Part shown: in pieces, positions 6,702 through 9,177 of the stretch
How the letters are laid out: each line of letters opens with the position of its first letter
How positions within the stretch are numbered: the stretch's first letter is position 1
Assembly: GCA_964392915.1 (NCBI GenBank)
Contig: CAYMRS010000071.1
Location: forward strand, 1-9,177
Origin: JAAYUK01 sp964392915
GTDB lineage: Bacteria > Nitrospirota > Thermodesulfovibrionia > Thermodesulfovibrionales > Dissulfurispiraceae
DNA: 9,177 bases
Reading direction: 5' to 3'
Program-made: the position numbers and the translations under genes
The notes under the pieces: model-generated
What the model was told of the DNA's origin: nothing
The model's input: only the letters and a program-made list of their open reading frames with translations
Databases searched by the model: none

Positions 6702-7063
6702 CGGCTCAGGCACTTGTTGACGGCAAAGAGTAAATCAGTTGCTTCGCAGGGCTTTGTCAGATAAATATCCGCGCCCTGCTTCCCCCCCCAGAGACGATCG
6801 CTCTCCTGATTTTTGGACGTCAGAAGAATAACCGGCATATTCTTTAACCGCTCGTCACGCTTAATTTCGCGACAGAGCTGGAATCCGTTCTTTTTTGGCA
6901 TCACCACGTCAAGGATATACAAATCAAACGGCTCGCCCATGATATAACGCTCAGCCTCTTCACCATCACGCGCCACGGTAAGATGATGGCCCTTTGCATT
7001 CAGCACCGACTCGAGAAAATGAACATCCGTCGAGCTGTCCTCCGCTACAAGAATCTTTGCCAT
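6698..7063 (-). CDS. pilH: PilH-like single-domain response regulator
   Basis: This 121-aa stand-alone CheY-fold receiver has the acidic pocket E8/D9, phospho-acceptor Asp52 (YILDVVMPKKNGFQ), Thr82 and Lys104. The segment NQESDRLWGGKQGADIYLTKP (85-105) matches the E-x-D-x-x-W-G-x-x-Q-G-A pattern typical of PilH and of the cyanobacterial pil/tax receivers rather than flagellar CheY. In Pseudomonas PilH acts in pilus retraction control or as a phosphate sink; the exact role here is unknown. The start is firm: AGGAGG (7076-7071) lies 7 nt before the ATG, and its first A is the last base of the upstream gene's stop codon. The gene ends in a 4-nt overlap with cheW. Codons 91-93 contain a run of eight G bases, an indel-prone site inside the conserved motif. 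Confidence 0.88.
   Translation of the reverse strand: MAKILVAEDSSTDVHFLESVLNAKGHHLTVARDGEEAERYIMGEPFDLYILDVVMPKKNGFQLCREIKRDERLKNMPVILLTSKNQESDRLWGGKQGADIYLTKPCEATDLLFAVNKCLSR
6782..6789 (-). repeat. G8 homopolymer inside pilH
   Basis: The coding strand reads TGG GGG GGG AAG (Trp91-Gly-Gly-Lys94), so there are eight Gs in a row. It is the longest homopolymer I noticed inside a coding region of the window. Loss or gain of one base would truncate or alter the receiver just before its conserved Lys104. Phase-variable switching is only a possibility. Confidence 0.6.
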
Positions 7064-7075
7064 GCGGCTTCCTCC

Positions 7076-8959
7076 TTATCCGATCTCCTTCAGCACTCCC
7101 AGTTTTATCAATGCGTATACAGCAAACCTCGCGGTAGAATTGCCGCCTGCATAAGCCACAACTTCAGCCGCAGTTTTCTGACCGTCAACCGCACCAAGCA
7201 CTGTCCGCTCAGCATCACGAAGCGAAAGCAGGCCAATGGCAGACTGGTCAACCGCGCGGACGAGACGAGCATCATCGTCAATGCGCCCGGCAACACTGTC
7301 GGGAGAGACTTTTGCGAGAGCAGCCTGGATGAGTTCGGCGCTTCCGAGACGCAAAGGGATCTCCGCTGCCACATGCTGCACAGGACCCTGCTCGACCGAA
7401 AACGCGCCGGTTGATGATTCAACAATATCGGCGACCGTATCCACAAGCAGCGCTCTCATGAGCATCATGTCGCTGCCGGTCGTCACGTTAATCCTCTTTT
7501 TCACGCCGCTGTAAATACTGACTGATGCGCCGACTGCCTTTCCACGGTCAAAGTAGAGTTCAGCGCTCATCGCGGGCAGAAACGCAAAAAGCTTGCCGCT
7601 TATGCAGGATTTCTCAATAACGCCCAGGACATCGCAGATATCAAATGCCTCAAAGTTGCCAGACAGAACGACCGCGGAGTCACGGATGATGCCATTTTGT
7701 TTCAGAATGGCGTCAACGCTCTTCTGGACGATGAACGGCAGCGCTGTCTCAAGATACTGCGCAAGCCCTTCAACAGGCATGGCAGCCACCTGTTCAATCT
7801 TTAGCGCCTCAGGTACAGGCGATGCTGACTCACCGCTCAAAGAAGCAAAAGCGGCAGCAGACACGGCCGCGGTCCCCGCGGCAGCGTATATCTCCACCGG
7901 GACAGGCGGCACAACAAACGGCTCCGCCGACGTCGGCTCTTCAGCGGCAACCGTCACCTGATCATACGGTACCGCCTCAAGCTCATGACCGGTCTCCATA
8001 TCAGAAAACGGAGTAATGTCAATAGATGGGATATCTGCGGAGGCCGTCTCTTCATGCAGTGGTGCCACAATTGCCGACTCTTCAAACTCAGGCATACCTG
8101 CCGCCATCGCAGCAGGCTGTTCAGGCTCCGGCTCAAACGCGAACGCCGAAGCATCAAACGTCACAGGAATATCAAGACCCTTCGGAACCTCAAACACAGC
8201 CAGCTCAGCAGCGGCAGGCTGTTCAGGCTCCGGCTCAAACGCGAACGCCGAAGCATCAAACGTCGCAGGAATATCAAGACCCGGATCATCAAGCGCACCC
8301 GGTGCGGCAGCGGCAGGCTGTTCAGGCTCCGGCTCAAACGCGAACGCCGAAGCATCAAACGTCGCAGGAATATCAAGACCCGGATCATCAAGCGCACCCG
8401 GTGCGGCAGCGGCAGGCTGTTCAGGCTCCGGCTCAAACGCGAACGCGAACGGAGAAGTTGCAGCAGCAGCGTGTGCTGGTTCGCCGAACGGCTGTTCCGC
8501 TTCAAAAGAGAACGGCAGATCGACTGCGGGTTCCTCGACAAAAGGCTGCTGAGTCTCAAACAAGGCGACATCTTTTGCCGTTCCGCTGCCGGCAAGCACA
8601 ATCGAATTGACCTTGTCAACAAGAGCTTCAGACTTGAACGGCTTGATAAAATAATCCGATACCGCAAAACGCTCGGAAAACTTGCGCCCAACATCATCAC
8701 CCTTCGCCGTTATGAGAATAATCGGGATATCCTTGAGCGCATGGTCTTCGCGAATAAGCTGGCAGAACTGGTATCCGCTCATCCGCGGCATAATAAAGTC
8801 GACAAGAATAACAGACGGGCGAATCTCTTCAGCAAGCCGGAGGCCATCTTCGCCATTTTCAGCGGTAGCAACCTGATATCCTTCGTCGACGAGCGCCATT
8901 TCCGCCAATTTTCTGACTATAGGACTATCATCGATGACCAGTACTGTTCCTTTGCCCAT
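7076..8959 (-). CDS. Receiver + repeat linker + DUF4388 (PATAN-like) response regulator, pilG position
   Basis: This is the first gene of the che operon, 627 aa. Three parts are visible. The N-terminal CheY-like receiver (about 4-123) has D10/D11, phospho-Asp54, Thr84 and Lys106. A long Ala/Pro/Glu-rich, presumably disordered linker (about 130-395) contains near-identical 33-34 residue repeats built on FAFEPEPEQPAA (starting at 173, 206, 239 and 273). The C-terminal half has a DUF4388/PATAN-like domain (about 428-528: VVLSGNFEAFDICDVLGVI, later ELYFDRGKAVGA, ending TGAFSVEQG), then a small helical end domain with VLGAVDGQKTAAEVV, a pattern that often follows DUF4388. PATAN-receiver proteins are outputs of cyanobacterial Tfp phototaxis systems, so this is the likely effector. 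There are three tandem ATGs (8965, 8962, 8959); AGGAG at 8970-8966 sits 6 nt from the third, so I chose 8959. There is no DNA-binding domain. FrzS-like localisation proteins are an alternative comparison. Confidence 0.82.
   Translation of the reverse strand: MGKGTVLVIDDSPIVRKLAEMALVDEGYQVATAENGEDGLRLAEEIRPSVILVDFIMPRMSGYQFCQLIREDHALKDIPIILITAKGDDVGRKFSERFAVSDYFIKPFKSEALVDKVNSIVLAGSGTAKDVALFETQQPFVEEPAVDLPFSFEAEQPFGEPAHAAAATSPFAFAFEPEPEQPAAAAPGALDDPGLDIPATFDASAFAFEPEPEQPAAAAPGALDDPGLDIPATFDASAFAFEPEPEQPAAAELAVFEVPKGLDIPVTFDASAFAFEPEPEQPAAMAAGMPEFEESAIVAPLHEETASADIPSIDITPFSDMETGHELEAVPYDQVTVAAEEPTSAEPFVVPPVPVEIYAAAGTAAVSAAAFASLSGESASPVPEALKIEQVAAMPVEGLAQYLETALPFIVQKSVDAILKQNGIIRDSAVVLSGNFEAFDICDVLGVIEKSCISGKLFAFLPAMSAELYFDRGKAVGASVSIYSGVKKRINVTTGSDMMLMRALLVDTVADIVESSTGAFSVEQGPVQHVAAEIPLRLGSAELIQAALAKVSPDSVAGRIDDDARLVRAVDQSAIGLLSLRDAERTVLGAVDGQKTAAEVVAYAGGNSTARFAVYALIKLGVLKEIG
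8113..8446 (-). repeat. In-frame 99/102-bp tandem repeats in the linker
   Basis: The 34-bp core beginning CAGGCTGTTCAGGCTCCGGC (+ strand) occurs at 8113, 8215, 8314 and 8413, with spacings of 102, 99 and 99 bp. The units 8215-8313 and 8314-8412 are identical base for base as I read them. The 102-bp unit (8113-8214) has diverged in its second half, and the last copy is partial. Unit lengths are multiples of three, so copy changes preserve the reading frame. The identity points to recent duplication or ongoing slippage or recombination. Confidence 0.93.
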
Positions 8960-9012
8960 CATCATCTCCTAGTTTTCCGTCTGACAGCCGGTTGCACTGT
9001 CGCTTTAATACG

Positions 9013-9031
9013 ATAGCGAAGTCTGCGCTAT
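9013..9031. promoter_or_regulatory. Hairpin in the leader of the che operon
   Basis: ATAGCG (9013-9018) and CGCTAT (9026-9031) form a perfect 6-bp inverted repeat with a 7-nt loop. It lies 15-33 nt downstream of the predicted transcription start and about 55 nt before the start codon. It could be an operator or an mRNA stem; no partner is identified. Confidence 0.3.
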
Positions 9032-9052
9032 TATCTATGTTACGAATGCACA

Positions 9053-9082
9053 AATATAGCACTGAAGAAAAGCCGCTGTCAA
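9053..9082 (-). promoter_or_regulatory. sigma70-type promoter of the receiver-pilH-cheW-cheA operon
   Basis: On the - strand a perfect TTGACA (9082-9077), an 18-nt spacer and TATATT (9058-9053) precede the operon. The predicted start is near 9046, leaving a leader of about 80 nt to the ATG at 8959. No internal promoter is obvious between the tightly spaced genes, so this probably drives all four. Confidence 0.6.
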
Positions 9083-9106
9083 TGAATAATCAAAGAATGA
9101 CGCCAC

Positions 9107-9177
9107 TTAGCAGGTTGCTGAGAAACTCTGGTTTTTACGAGCAGCCATCTCAACTAAACGGACCAACGATGGAATTT
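9107..9177 (-). other. Possible 3' end of an unidentified gene or IS tip at the right edge
   Basis: The - strand is open from the window edge to a TAA at 9109-9107. The last residues read IPSLVRLVEMAARKNQSFSA, then TC; I do not recognise them. On the + strand, GCAGGTTGCTG (9110-9120) and a diverged inverted partner at about 9141-9150 resemble the tips of some IS elements. The + strand is also open from 9037 to the edge (47 codons). These readings exclude one another and too little is visible to decide. Confidence 0.15.

Noticed and set aside
8113..8446. CRISPR array
   Set aside because: The spacers are as conserved as the repeats, the unit is 99 bp and in frame, and it lies inside a coding region.
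8016..8552. 178-codon Gly/Ser/Asn repeat frame on the + strand
   Set aside because: Same cause: an in-frame repeat read on the wrong strand, composed almost only of the repeat.
7985..9016. 343-codon open frame on the + strand opposite the linker repeats and receiver
   Set aside because: Repeats of 99 bp keep every frame open. The peptide is a Leu/Arg-rich repeat shadow and the - strand frame has real receiver and DUF4388 domains.

Overview
The window carries a compact type IV pilus (Tfp) chemosensory locus from a Gram-negative, pilus-bearing bacterium. The ChpA/PilL-type kinase, the receiver-DUF4388 protein and an IS1380-like transposase fit a Desulfobacterota- or Nitrospirota-like genome. 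That placement is an inference from protein style and is weakly held.

Layout. The left edge (1 to about 197) is the 5' end of an IS1380-family insertion sequence whose transposase runs leftward out of the window. After a non-coding stretch holding a branched inverted-repeat structure (217-297), a sigma70-like promoter leads into pilB (391-2241, +), the pilus extension ATPase. A methyl-accepting chemotaxis protein with its own promoter follows (2365-3807, +), ending at a perfect 13-bp-stem terminator (3835-3871). A convergent four-gene operon fills the rest on the - strand. In transcription order it is: receiver + Pro/Ala repeat linker + DUF4388/PATAN-like protein (8959-7076), PilH-like single-domain receiver (7063-6698), short CheW (6701-6306) and ChpA-type hybrid CheA with one Hpt and a C-terminal receiver (6297-3982). 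It is driven by a near-consensus promoter at 9053-9082. Gene ends are tightly packed (12 nt gap, 4-nt ATGA overlap, 8 nt gap).

How the parts should work together (inference from families): the membrane MCP, coupled by CheW, controls CheA autophosphorylation at His46. Phosphate then passes to CheA's own receiver, to PilH and to the receiver-DUF4388 protein. The last is the likely output and could act on PilB, as cyanobacterial PATAN-CheY proteins such as PixE act on PilB1. The order receiver-PATAN, pilH, cheW, cheA-receiver matches the cyanobacterial pilG-H-I-(J)-L cluster, except that here the MCP sits beside pilB on the other strand. No cheB or cheR is present.

Most notable: two identical adjacent 99-bp repeats inside an Ala/Pro/Glu linker, an eight-G run in pilH, a pilB promoter that predicts an almost leaderless mRNA, a fold-back element guarding the transposase start, and the branched structure upstream of pilB.
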